Shown piece by piece: positions 15,161 to 22,818 of a DNA stretch of 57,147 bases. Origin of the DNA: an uncultured Clostridia bacterium (lineage in GTDB: Bacteria > Bacillota > Clostridia > Oscillospirales > Acutalibacteraceae). Position numbers and translations under genes: made by a program. The stretch lies in the NCBI GenBank assembly GCA_947644325.1, contig CANRZD010000002.1, positions 1-57,147 of the forward strand. The letters run 5' to 3'. Each line of letters begins with the position of its first letter. Positions within the stretch are counted from its first letter, which is position 1. Under the pieces are notes generated by a model that was not told the origin of the DNA, made no database searches, and saw only the letters and a program-made list of their open reading frames with translations.

Positions 15161-17587
15161 ATGGATAAACCCAAAAGGAAAAAGCCCGGCCGCTTCGCGG
15201 TGTGCGTGCTGCTGATCCTGCTGGTTTTCGCGGGGTTCGAGCTGCGGCTGATGCAGTGGCAGATCATCGACGGGGACAAGTACGAGCAGCAGTCTTTATC
15301 GAGCCTTACGGACTCCATCGAGATCGACGCCGCCCGGGGGGAGTTGTGGGACCGAAACGGCAAGGTGCTGGCGGGCAACCGCACCTCTTACGACGTGATC
15401 TATAACGCCCTGTATATGGATTTCACCCCCGGGGCCAGAAACGCCACCATCCTGGAGGTGGTGGACCTGCTGGAGGAAAACGGCGAGGACTGGGTGGATA
15501 ACCTGCCCATAGAGCTCAGCGAGGAGGGGGAGTACCTTTTTAAGGAGGAGGACGGCAGCGAAAGGGAGATTTCGCGATTAAAGGGCAAGGACATGCTGAA
15601 CCTTGCGGACTACGCCACCGCCGACGACTGCATGCGGGAACTGGCCAGGCTCTACGGCTGCCAGGGCTTTTCCAAGCGGGACACCCTCACCATCACTTCC
15701 GTGCGCTACGGCATGACAAAGGGCGCTTACTCCCGCAACAACCCCTACACCATCGCCAAGGACATCTCCCCGGACACCGTGGGCATTTTAAGCGAGGCGG
15801 CCCATAAATGGCCGGGCATAGAGGTGCGGGTCAGCGTGGCCCGCTACAACGGCGGCGACGGCACCCTGGCCCCCCACGTGCTGGGGTATTCCGGCAAGAT
15901 ACCCGACACCACCCTGCAGAAGGTGCAGGAGGACGGCCGGGGCTACAACTCCAAGACCAACCTCTCGGGCTACAAGATGAACGACATCATCGGCATCAGC
16001 GGGGCCGAGGCGGCCTTCGAGGAGCAGCTGCGGGGGCAGCGGGGGCAGCAGTCCATCTTCACCGATGAAAACGGCGACGTGGTCAGCACCGCCATGACCG
16101 TGCAGCCCCAAGAGGGCCACACCGTGCAGCTGACCTTGGACAGCGAGCTGCAAAGGGTAGCAAACCTCTCTCTGGAAAAGAATATAAAGGGCAACACAGA
16201 GGCCCGGCATTGTACCGCCGGGGCCGTGGTTGCCCTGGACGTGAAGAATTTCGACGTGCTGGTGTGCAGCTCTTACCCCACCTACGACCTGAACCGCTCT
16301 TTGGAGGACGCCAAGTACTATCAGGAGCTGGTGGAGGACGAGGAGAACAAGCCTTTAGTGGACCGCGCCCTGGGCGGCACCTTCGTGCCGGGCTCTGTGT
16401 TCAAGCCCATGGTGGCCATAGCCGGGCTGCAGGAGGGAGTCTTCAATTCCGGCACGGCCCTGTACCCCTGCAACGGAAAGTTCGAGTACTACGACATGAC
16501 CATGGGCTGCACGGACATCCACGGATATACCAATGTATACGGGGCCATTTCCGGCTCCTGCAACGCCTTCTTTGCCCAGGCGGGCCTGGATATCGGCATC
16601 GCCCGGCTGGACGCCTACGCGGAGTACTTCGGCCTGGGCCAGTACACGGGGGTGGAGCTCTCTGAGCGCAAGGGCGTTATGTCGAACCCCCAGGAGTACA
16701 TGGAAAAGTGGAACGGCGCCGCCTGGACCGGCGGCATCACCGCCCAGACGGCCATCGGCCAGGCGGACAACCTCTTCACCCCCATCCAGCTGGCCACCTA
16801 CTGCGCCACCATCGCCAACATGGGGGTGCGCAAGCAGGCCCATTTCCTGGATAAAGTCCTGGACTACACCGGGGAGGAAGTCCTGGAGGACTTCGAGTCC
16901 CCGGTGATAGCGGACGCGGGCATCTCGCAGGACGTGATGAGCGTGGTGTGGGAGGCCATGCGCCGGGTGTGCACCGAGGGCACCGCCCGCAGCATTTTCT
17001 CCGACTACCCGGTGACCCTGGCCGCCAAGACCGGCACCGCTGAAAACTCCAACGACCCCGAGGGCCGCCAGGCGAACCTGAGCTTCATCTGCTTTGCCCC
17101 CATGGAGGACCCGGAGATTGCCGTGGCCGTCATGATAGAGGAGGGCCACAAGGGCTCTTACGCCCAGAACGTGGCCAAGGACGTGCTGGACCAGTATTTC
17201 GGCTTCTACACCTGGGACGAGGACGGCAACCGCCGCAACCCCGAGGGCAAGCGGGTGGACGAGGAAGGAAACGTGATAGAGGGCCAGGATGACGAGAAGG
17301 AGGAAGAGGGCGAAAAGGGAAAGGACCCCGCCTCCAGCGAGCCCGAGGAGGGCGAGCCCACGGCTTCCCCGTCCCCGAAGCCCTCCCGGGGCAGCGACAT
17401 ACCCGACGCCCCCTATGCCGGGGAGTCCCCCGGCTCAGCCCCGGAGGGCAGCGCGGCCCCCAGCCCCACCCCCCGGCCCAATAACGGCCCAGAGGGCGCG
17501 CCTTACTATAAGGGCTCCGGCACAAAAAAGAGCGGCGAAAAGGGGGAAAGCTCCGCCCCAAGTGAGCCCGAAGGGGAGGAAACCTGA
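15161..17587 (+). CDS. mrdA: Penicillin-binding protein 2 (elongasome transpeptidase) with long acidic-proline tail
   Basis: Class B transpeptidase that crosslinks peptidoglycan during elongation, paired with RodA. An N-terminal transmembrane helix (about 11-30) precedes the dimerisation domain (about 45-320). The transpeptidase motifs are intact: Ser412-x-x-Lys415 in GSVFKPM, Ser466-x-Asn468 in SGSCN and Lys623-Thr-Gly in AAKTGTAEN. After the fold ends near residue 685 there are about 120 residues of Glu/Asp/Lys then Pro/Ser/Gly-rich sequence, likely extended outside the membrane in or across the wall. Such tails vary between species. Fourth gene of the mre operon; rodA is not in the window. 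Confidence 0.93.
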   Translation: MDKPKRKKPGRFAVCVLLILLVFAGFELRLMQWQIIDGDKYEQQSLSSLTDSIEIDAARGELWDRNGKVLAGNRTSYDVIYNALYMDFTPGARNATILEVVDLLEENGEDWVDNLPIELSEEGEYLFKEEDGSEREISRLKGKDMLNLADYATADDCMRELARLYGCQGFSKRDTLTITSVRYGMTKGAYSRNNPYTIAKDISPDTVGILSEAAHKWPGIEVRVSVARYNGGDGTLAPHVLGYSGKIPDTTLQKVQEDGRGYNSKTNLSGYKMNDIIGISGAEAAFEEQLRGQRGQQSIFTDENGDVVSTAMTVQPQEGHTVQLTLDSELQRVANLSLEKNIKGNTEARHCTAGAVVALDVKNFDVLVCSSYPTYDLNRSLEDAKYYQELVEDEENKPLVDRALGGTFVPGSVFKPMVAIAGLQEGVFNSGTALYPCNGKFEYYDMTMGCTDIHGYTNVYGAISGSCNAFFAQAGLDIGIARLDAYAEYFGLGQYTGVELSERKGVMSNPQEYMEKWNGAAWTGGITAQTAIGQADNLFTPIQLATYCATIANMGVRKQAHFLDKVLDYTGEEVLEDFESPVIADAGISQDVMSVVWEAMRRVCTEGTARSIFSDYPVTLAAKTGTAENSNDPEGRQANLSFICFAPMEDPEIAVAVMIEEGHKGSYAQNVAKDVLDQYFGFYTWDEDGNRRNPEGKRVDEEGNVIEGQDDEKEEEGEKGKDPASSEPEEGEPTASPSPKPSRGSDIPDAPYAGESPGSAPEGSAAPSPTPRPNNGPEGAPYYKGSGTKKSGEKGESSAPSEPEGEET

Positions 17588-17638
17588 GGGTTTGTTAGAA
17601 AATAGACACAATAATTTCTGATTTGGCAATATTTCTTT

Positions 17639-17667
17639 TTGACAATTTGGCTTCTATGTGCTAAGAT
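17639..17667 (+). promoter_or_regulatory. Sigma-A promoter of minD
   Basis: A consensus TTGACA (17639-17644), a 17-nt spacer and TAAGAT (17662-17667), 22 nt before the start codon. Confidence 0.75.
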
Positions 17668-17689
17668 GATAGGGTGAGGTGGAATTCTC

Positions 17690-18430
17690 ATGGGAGTTTC
17701 AGTGGTAGTCACCTCCGGCAAGGGCGGCGTGGGGAAATCCACCGTGGCCCTGGGGGTGGGCCGGGCCCTGGCCCAAAGGGGCCGCCGGGTGCTTCTGGTA
17801 GACTGCGACGCGGGCCTTCGGAGCCTGGACCGCATGACCGGGGCCGAAGAAAACCTGGTGTTTGACATTTCAGACGTGGTGTTCGGCCGGTGCGCCCCCG
17901 CCGAGGCCATTTATCCCTGCGGGGAGGGCCAGGGGCTGTATCTGCTGCCGGCCCCGGCCGCGGGGGAAAACCAGATACGCCCGGCGGTCATGCGCAAGCT
18001 GGTGCCGGTGCTGTCGCGGTATTACGATTACGTTTTCCTGGATTCGCCCGCGGGCGTGGGCGGGGGGTTCCGCACGGCGGCCTGCGCGGCGGACAGGGCC
18101 CTGATCGTCTGCAGCCCGGACCCGGTGTGCGTGCGAAACGCCGGGGCGGCCCGGGAGCTGCTCTTGAAGCTGGGGGTGGAGGACAGGCGGCTGGTGATAA
18201 ACCGCTTTAGCGGCCCCTTGTTCGAGGCCACGGGGGCCTACCCGGATTTGGACGGCGTCATAGACGCGGCGGGGGTGCGGCTTTTCGGCGTGGTGCCCGA
18301 GGACCAGCTGCTGGCGGCCTCGTTCCTGCGGGGCAGGAAGGCCCCGGAGATGTGCGCCGCCATGAAGGCCATGAGCCGCATGGCCGGGCGGCTGGAGGGA
18401 GAGGCCGTGCCGATCCCCGATGAGCTCTGA
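17690..18430 (+). CDS. minD: MinD-like ParA/Mrp-type ATPase
   Basis: Deviant Walker A ATPase. Residues 10-18 read GKGGVGKST with signature Lys11. DSPAGVGGG is the Walker B-like loop, and 'LYLLPAPAAG' fits the MinD pattern. In other bacteria MinD places the division site with MinC. Here the 246-residue protein ends in an acidic, proline-containing tail (EGEAVPIPDEL) in place of the short basic amphipathic helix that anchors MinD to membranes, and there is no minC or minE in the cluster. Clostridial relatives often have mreBCD-pbp2-minC-minD-mgsA order, which supports the MinD call. A different ParA-like role is possible. Confidence 0.78.
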   Translation: MGVSVVVTSGKGGVGKSTVALGVGRALAQRGRRVLLVDCDAGLRSLDRMTGAEENLVFDISDVVFGRCAPAEAIYPCGEGQGLYLLPAPAAGENQIRPAVMRKLVPVLSRYYDYVFLDSPAGVGGGFRTAACAADRALIVCSPDPVCVRNAGAARELLLKLGVEDRRLVINRFSGPLFEATGAYPDLDGVIDAAGVRLFGVVPEDQLLAASFLRGRKAPEMCAAMKAMSRMAGRLEGEAVPIPDEL

Positions 18431-18476
18431 GAAAGTCGGAATGCGCCGGGTGGGACCGGCGTTTGGGAATTTTGTA

Positions 18477-18505
18477 TTGAAAAGCCTATTGTGAATCTGT
18501 ATTGT
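18477..18505 (+). promoter_or_regulatory. Promoter candidate of mgsA
   Basis: TTGAAA (18477-18482), a 17-nt spacer and TATTGT (18500-18505), 18 nt before the mgsA start. Confidence 0.5.
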
Positions 18506-18522
18506 TGGGAGGAGAAAACACC

Positions 18523-18921
18523 ATGAACATCGCACTTACTGCCCACGACGCGAAGAAGGAGCTGATGGTACAGTTCTGCATTGCCTACTGCGGCATACTC
18601 AGCCGCCACAGCCTGTGCGGCACGGGCACCACCGGCAAGATGGTCTCGGACGCCACGGGCCTTGAGCTCCAGCGGTTTCTGAGCGGGCCCCAGGGGGGCG
18701 ACCAGCAGATCGCGGCGCGCATCGCCTGCAATGAGATCGACCTGCTCCTGTTCTTCCGGGACCCCCTAAACCCCAAGCCCCACGAGCCCAACGACATGAA
18801 CCTTCTGCGCCTGTGCGACATGCACAACATCCCCGTGGCCACCAACATCGCCACGGCCGAGGTGCTGGTGCACGGCCTGGAGCGCGGCGACCTGGATTGG
18901 CGCGACATTGTGAAGGGGTAA
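18523..18921 (+). CDS. mgsA: Methylglyoxal synthase
   Basis: Converts dihydroxyacetone phosphate to methylglyoxal and phosphate, a bypass of lower glycolysis when sugar phosphates build up. The 132 residues include the phosphate-binding 'CGTGTTGKM', the catalytic '[14 protein letters not shown]' with Asp60, and [14 protein letters not shown] with His87. The position of E. coli Asp101 is filled by Asn90 or Asp91, depending on the alignment. The ATG at 18523 follows GGGAGGAG; the TTG at 18502 is rejected because it precedes that site. The next open reading frames are tRNA synthetases. Confidence 0.95.
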   Translation: MNIALTAHDAKKELMVQFCIAYCGILSRHSLCGTGTTGKMVSDATGLELQRFLSGPQGGDQQIAARIACNEIDLLLFFRDPLNPKPHEPNDMNLLRLCDMHNIPVATNIATAEVLVHGLERGDLDWRDIVKG

Positions 18922-18929
18922 AGAAACCC

Positions 18930-18958
18930 TTGCAAAATCCGGGCGCACGGGGTATAAT
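18930..18958 (+). promoter_or_regulatory. Sigma-A promoter of the hisS operon
   Basis: TTGCAA (18930-18935), a 17-nt spacer and TATAAT (18953-18958). The predicted start near 18965 puts an intrinsic terminator inside the leader. Confidence 0.75.
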
Positions 18959-18978
18959 AGGGTGACCCCACGAAAGAT

Positions 18979-19026
18979 AACCTTCGCCCCTTCAGGCTTT
19001 GCCGGGGGGAGAAGGTTTTTTTGTTT
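18979..19026 (+). terminator. Intrinsic terminator (attenuator candidate) in the hisS leader
   Basis: AACCTTC-G-CCCC (18979-18990) pairs with the GGGG...GAAGGTT strand ending at 19017 (7 + 4 bp with one mismatch), followed by TTTTTTTGTTT. It lies after the only visible promoter and before the hisS ribosome site, so it either attenuates hisS or ends mgsA read-through. No T-box sequence (GGGTGGNACCGCG-like) is present. Confidence 0.75.
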
Positions 19027-19049
19027 AGCGAGAGAAGGAGGAAATGGAC

Positions 19050-20336
19050 ATGGAACTACTGACAAAAGCGCCCAAGGGCACCGTGGACCTGGTGCCCGGC
19101 GCGACGGAAAAGTGGCAGGCGGCGGAGGACGTATTCCGAAGCGAGGCGGAATTAAACGGCTTCTCTGAGATACGCACCCCGGTGTTCGAGCACACAGAGC
19201 TTTTCCTGCGCAGCGTGGGCGACACCACCGATGTGGTGGAAAAGCAGATGTACACCTTTGAGGACAAGGGCGGGCGGTCTGTGACCCTGCGGCCCGAGGG
19301 CACGGCGGGGGCCGTGCGGGCCATGCTGGAAAACGGCCTTTATAACGCCGGGTACCCGGTGAAGCTCTATTACCTTACGTCCTGCTACCGCTACGAGAAG
19401 CCCCAGGCCGGCCGCCTGCGGGAGCTGCACCAGTTTGGGGTGGAGATGTTCGGCGCGGCGGAGCCTGTGGCGGACGTGCAGGTGATTGCCCTGGGCCTGG
19501 GGGCCTTTAAGCGTTTGGGGCTCACAGACGTGGGCCTGCAGCTCAATTCCATCGGCTGCCCCGCCTGCCGTAAGGAGTACCACAAGGCCCTGACGGAATA
19601 TTTTGGCGCCAGAAGGGACGAGCTCTGCGAGACCTGCCAGTCGAGGCTGGAGAGAAACCCCATGCGCATTCTCGACTGCAAGAGCCCCGTGTGCCAGGAG
19701 ATCGCCAAGGGCGCGCCGAAAATCACCGACTACCTGTGCGACGACTGCCGGGCCCACTTTGAAAAGGTGCAGGAGCTGCTGACGGCTTTGGGCATAGAAT
19801 ATGAGCTGGACCCGGGCCTTGTGCGGGGGCTTGACTACTACACCCGCACGGTGTTCGAGTTCCCTTCAAAGAGCCTGGGCTTTGCCCTGGGCGGCGGCGG
19901 GCGCTATGACGGCTTAGTAGAGGAGATCGGCGGCAAGCCCACCCCGGCTTTGGGCTTCGGGCTGGGGCTCGATCGGATTTTAATGGCCCTGGAGCAGCAG
20001 GGGGCAGAGTTCCCGGAGCCGGTGCGGTGTGAGGTCTATCTGGCTGCCATGGGCGAAAAGGCCCAGAAAGAGGCCCTGGTGCTCATGGACCGGCTGCACA
20101 AATGCGGCGTGGCCGCCGACTGCGACCTGTGCGCCCGGGGCCTGAAGGCCCAGATGAAGTACGCCGACCGCATAGGGGCCAAGTACACCATGGTGCTGGG
20201 GGACAACGAGCTGGAAGCCGGGAAAGCGGAGCTTAAAAACATGAAGACCGGGGAGAAGGTGAAGATCTCCATCGGCGAGGGCTTTATAGACGAGTACCTG
20301 ACTGCCGCAACGGCCCAGGACGATTTGAGCTTTTGA
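19050..20336 (+). CDS. hisS: Histidyl-tRNA synthetase
   Basis: Class II synthetase charging tRNA-His. The 428 residues contain KGTVDLVPG near the start, motif 2 (YRYEKPQAGRLRELHQFGVE), the HisA signature 'RGLDYYTRTVFEF' and motif 3 'GFGLGLDRILMALE', then the C-terminal anticodon domain. Two ATGs lie close together. The one at 19050 is 8 nt after AAGGAGG; the one at 19044 is only 2 nt after it, so 19050 is preferred. It is first in the operon with a VOC protein and aspS; hisS-aspS pairing is common in Firmicutes. Confidence 0.97.
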   Translation: MELLTKAPKGTVDLVPGATEKWQAAEDVFRSEAELNGFSEIRTPVFEHTELFLRSVGDTTDVVEKQMYTFEDKGGRSVTLRPEGTAGAVRAMLENGLYNAGYPVKLYYLTSCYRYEKPQAGRLRELHQFGVEMFGAAEPVADVQVIALGLGAFKRLGLTDVGLQLNSIGCPACRKEYHKALTEYFGARRDELCETCQSRLERNPMRILDCKSPVCQEIAKGAPKITDYLCDDCRAHFEKVQELLTALGIEYELDPGLVRGLDYYTRTVFEFPSKSLGFALGGGGRYDGLVEEIGGKPTPALGFGLGLDRILMALEQQGAEFPEPVRCEVYLAAMGEKAQKEALVLMDRLHKCGVAADCDLCARGLKAQMKYADRIGAKYTMVLGDNELEAGKAELKNMKTGEKVKISIGEGFIDEYLTAATAQDDLSF

Positions 20337-20351
20337 CAGGGGGCGGCGGAA

Positions 20352-20738
20352 ATGAAGTGCTACACCCAGGTGTATGTCATGAACAGCCTGGAGGCCGTGG
20401 AACACTACTGCCGGGCCTTTGGGGCGGAGGTAAGCTTTGAGATCAAGAACGAGGCCAAGACCGAGTATGAGCACTGTGAGCTGTCTGTAAAGGGCGAGCC
20501 GGTGCTGGCCGTGTCAGAGGCGCCGGAGCCCTATGACGTAAGCGCCATCCACAAGATGAGGTGGCAGACCATGACCTTCAACGCCTTCGAGCTGGGCAGC
20601 GAGGCGGCGGTACAAAAGGCTTTTGATGTGCTGACGGAGGGCGGCCTTGTGCTGGAGCCCATCCACCAGGCGCCCTGGAGCAAGTGCTGCGCCACGGTGA
20701 TGGATAAATACGGCGTGTGCTGGTGGATCGCCATCTGA
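20352..20738 (+). CDS. VOC-superfamily (PhnB/glyoxalase-like) protein
   Basis: A 128-residue protein of the vicinal oxygen chelate fold, closest in look to the PhnB-type branch (MKCYTQVYVMNSLEAVEHYC at the start, 'MDKYGVCWWI' at the end). It might act in small-molecule binding, resistance or an enzymatic step; the metal ligands are not clearly those of glyoxalase I. It sits 15 nt after hisS and 35 nt before aspS, so it is co-expressed with tRNA synthetases. That placement is unusual and has no obvious meaning for its job. Confidence 0.8.
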   Translation: MKCYTQVYVMNSLEAVEHYCRAFGAEVSFEIKNEAKTEYEHCELSVKGEPVLAVSEAPEPYDVSAIHKMRWQTMTFNAFELGSEAAVQKAFDVLTEGGLVLEPIHQAPWSKCCATVMDKYGVCWWIAI

Positions 20739-20773
20739 GCCCTGAAAGGGAAAAAATAAAGGAGCGGATCAAA

Positions 20774-22567
20774 ATGGAAACCATACAAGGATTAAAGCGG
20801 AGCCGCTATTGCGGGGAGTTCCGCATGGAGCACGTGGGGGAGAGGGCCGTGGTGTTCGGCTGGTGCCAGCGGCAGCGGGACTTAGGGCAGCTGATCTTCA
20901 TCGACCTGCGGGACCGCACGGGCATCGTGCAGCTGGCCTTTGACGAGGACAGCGGCAAGGAGGTCTTTGGGAAGGCCTTCCGGGTGCGGTCGGAATTTGT
21001 GCTGGCCGCCGTGGGCACGGTGCGGGAGCGCACCTCCAAAAACAAGGACATCCCCACCGGGGACGTGGAAATCTTCGTGGAAGAGCTGCGGGTGCTGGGG
21101 GAGTCGGAGACGCCGCCCTTTGAGATCGTGGAGGGCACAAAGGCCAACGAGGAGCTGCGCTTAAAGTACCGCTATCTGGACCTGCGCCGGCCGGAGCTGC
21201 AGCGGAACCTCCTTCTGCGCCACAAGGTGGCAAAGGCCACCCGGGACTACTTCTACGACAACGGCTTTATCGAAATAGAGACGCCCATGCTCATCCGCTC
21301 CACCCCCGAGGGGGCCCGGGACTTCCTGGTGCCCTCTAGGCTTCACAAGGGGGAGTTCTACGCCTTGCCCCAGTCGCCCCAGCTCTATAAGCAGCTTTCT
21401 ATGGTGGCGGGCTTTGACCGGTACATCCAGCTGGCCCGGTGCTTCAGGGACGAGGAGCTGCGGGCCGACCGCCAGCCGGAGTTCGTGCAGATCGACATGG
21501 AAATGTCCTTTGTGGACGTGGAGGACGTGCTCTCTATGGCGGAGGGCTTTGTGCGCCACGTCTTCAAAGAGGTCATGGGGGAGGACATCCCCCTGCCGCT
21601 GCCCCGCATGACCTATCAGGAGGCCATGGAGCGCTACGGCTCGGACAAGCCCGACACCCGGTACGGGATGGAGATCGAGGACATCAGCGGTTTGGTGAAG
21701 GACTGCGGCTTCGGGGTGTTTGCAAACGCCGTGCAGGGGGGCGGCAGCGTGCGGGCCATTGTGGCAAAGGACGCCGTGAAGGCCCTCTCCCGCAAGGAGA
21801 TCGACAAGCTCACAGAGGCTATAAAGGGCATCGGCGGCAAGGGCGTGGCCTGGGTGCGCTGGCTGCCCGAAGGGCCCGCGGGCTCCTTCTTAAAGTTCAT
21901 GAAGGAGGAGGAGATGGAGGCCATCTACCAGCGCACCGGGGCAGAAGTGGGCGACGTGCTGCTTATCATCGCCGACACCAAGACCAGCCACGTGCTCTCC
22001 CAGCTGGGGTACCTGCGGGTCATAACGGCCCAGAAGCTGGGCATCGTGCCCCAGGGCATGAGAAACCTTCTGTGGATCACGGAGATGCCCTTCTTCGAGT
22101 TCGACGAGGACCTGGGGGAGTGGGTGGCCATGCATCACCCCTTCACGTCGCCCCTGGACGAGTGCCTGCCATATCTGGAGACCGACAAGGGCCGGGTGCG
22201 GGCCAAGGCCTACGACCTGGTGATGAACGGCATGGAGCTGTGCTCCGGCTCCATCCGCATTACAGACCCGCAGCTGCAGGGCCGCATCTTCGCGCTTTTG
22301 GGGCTTAGTGATGAGGAGGCCCACGAGAAGTTCGGGTTCTTATTGGACGCCTTCCGCTACGGGGCGCCGCCCCACGGGGGCATCGGCCTGGGGCTCGACC
22401 GGCTTGTGATGCAGATGACGGGCGCTGGGAGCATGCGGGACGTGGTGGCCTTCCCCAAGGTGCAGAACATGAGCGAGCTCATGACCCAGGCGCCCTCGGC
22501 GGTAGACGCGGCCCAGCTGGACGAGCTTGGCATAGAGCTTATGGATGATGATAAACAGCAAGGATAA
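20774..22567 (+). CDS. aspS: Aspartyl-tRNA synthetase (bacterial type)
   Basis: Class II synthetase of 597 residues: an N-terminal OB-fold anticodon domain (about 15-105), the catalytic core with 'LPQSPQLYKQLSMVAGFDRY' and FRDEELRADRQPEF, a bacterial GAD insertion (about 290-410) and motif 3 GIGLGLDRLVMQM. The ATG at 20774 follows AAAGGAG; the upstream in-frame extension overlaps the VOC gene and is rejected. From sequence I cannot decide whether it also charges tRNA-Asn (non-discriminating form). Confidence 0.96.
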   Translation: METIQGLKRSRYCGEFRMEHVGERAVVFGWCQRQRDLGQLIFIDLRDRTGIVQLAFDEDSGKEVFGKAFRVRSEFVLAAVGTVRERTSKNKDIPTGDVEIFVEELRVLGESETPPFEIVEGTKANEELRLKYRYLDLRRPELQRNLLLRHKVAKATRDYFYDNGFIEIETPMLIRSTPEGARDFLVPSRLHKGEFYALPQSPQLYKQLSMVAGFDRYIQLARCFRDEELRADRQPEFVQIDMEMSFVDVEDVLSMAEGFVRHVFKEVMGEDIPLPLPRMTYQEAMERYGSDKPDTRYGMEIEDISGLVKDCGFGVFANAVQGGGSVRAIVAKDAVKALSRKEIDKLTEAIKGIGGKGVAWVRWLPEGPAGSFLKFMKEEEMEAIYQRTGAEVGDVLLIIADTKTSHVLSQLGYLRVITAQKLGIVPQGMRNLLWITEMPFFEFDEDLGEWVAMHHPFTSPLDECLPYLETDKGRVRAKAYDLVMNGMELCSGSIRITDPQLQGRIFALLGLSDEEAHEKFGFLLDAFRYGAPPHGGIGLGLDRLVMQMTGAGSMRDVVAFPKVQNMSELMTQAPSAVDAAQLDELGIELMDDDKQQG

Positions 22568-22593
22568 AAAATAATTTTCCCGGCATCCCTCCG

Positions 22594-22625
22594 CCCCCCG
22601 GGGGGAAGGTCTGTGAAACATAGAC
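22594..22625 (+). other. Palindrome and small hairpin after aspS
   Basis: CCCCCCGGGGGG (22594-22605) is a perfect 12-bp palindrome. GTCTGTG-AAA-CATAGAC (22609-22625) is a 7-bp hairpin with one G-T pair. With the larger hairpin just downstream they form a compact structured stretch. Confidence 0.5.
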
Positions 22626-22645
22626 TGGGGAAAGCCTTGCGGGGC

Positions 22646-22681
22646 CTGTCCCGGCGTGGTCGTGAAACCATGCCGGGACAG
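22646..22681 (+). terminator. Large 14-bp hairpin ending the hisS-aspS operon
   Basis: CTGTCCCGGCGTGG (22646-22659) pairs with CCATGCCGGGACAG (22668-22681) with a single G-T pair and an 8-nt loop. The following T-run is poor (TACATTTTG). It probably terminates aspS transcripts or protects their 3' end, but could be part of another structured RNA. Confidence 0.6.
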
Positions 22682-22719
22682 TACATTTTGAGTAGAGATA
22701 TGCATAAAACGGGGATGAC

Positions 22720-22735
22720 CCACAATATATGGTAT
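22720..22735 (+). promoter_or_regulatory. NrdR-box-like site before nrdD
   Basis: CCACAATATATGGTAT matches 13 of 16 positions of an NrdR-box pattern written ACACAATATATTGTGT. It abuts the -35 hexamer, a position suited to repression by NrdR. NrdR usually needs two boxes; I see only a weak second candidate (about 22754-22769), so this is tentative. Confidence 0.45.
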
Positions 22736-22763
22736 TGACAGGGAGGGGGAGAACTACTATAAT
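22735..22763 (+). promoter_or_regulatory. Consensus sigma-A promoter of the nrdD operon
   Basis: TTGACA (22735-22740), a 17-nt spacer and TATAAT (22758-22763): a perfect match. A stem GCGCGGC/GCCGCGC (22770-22792) starts at the predicted transcript 5' end and may stabilise the mRNA. Confidence 0.88.
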
Positions 22764-22818
22764 AAGAGAGCGCGGCGGGAAGAGTGCCGCGCCTATCGCG
22801 AGGAAAGGATCGGGATGT

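Noticed and set aside
18959-19049. T-box riboswitch before hisS
   Set aside because: The leader is under 90 nt and contains no T-box core or specifier-loop-like region; only a hairpin plus T-run is present.
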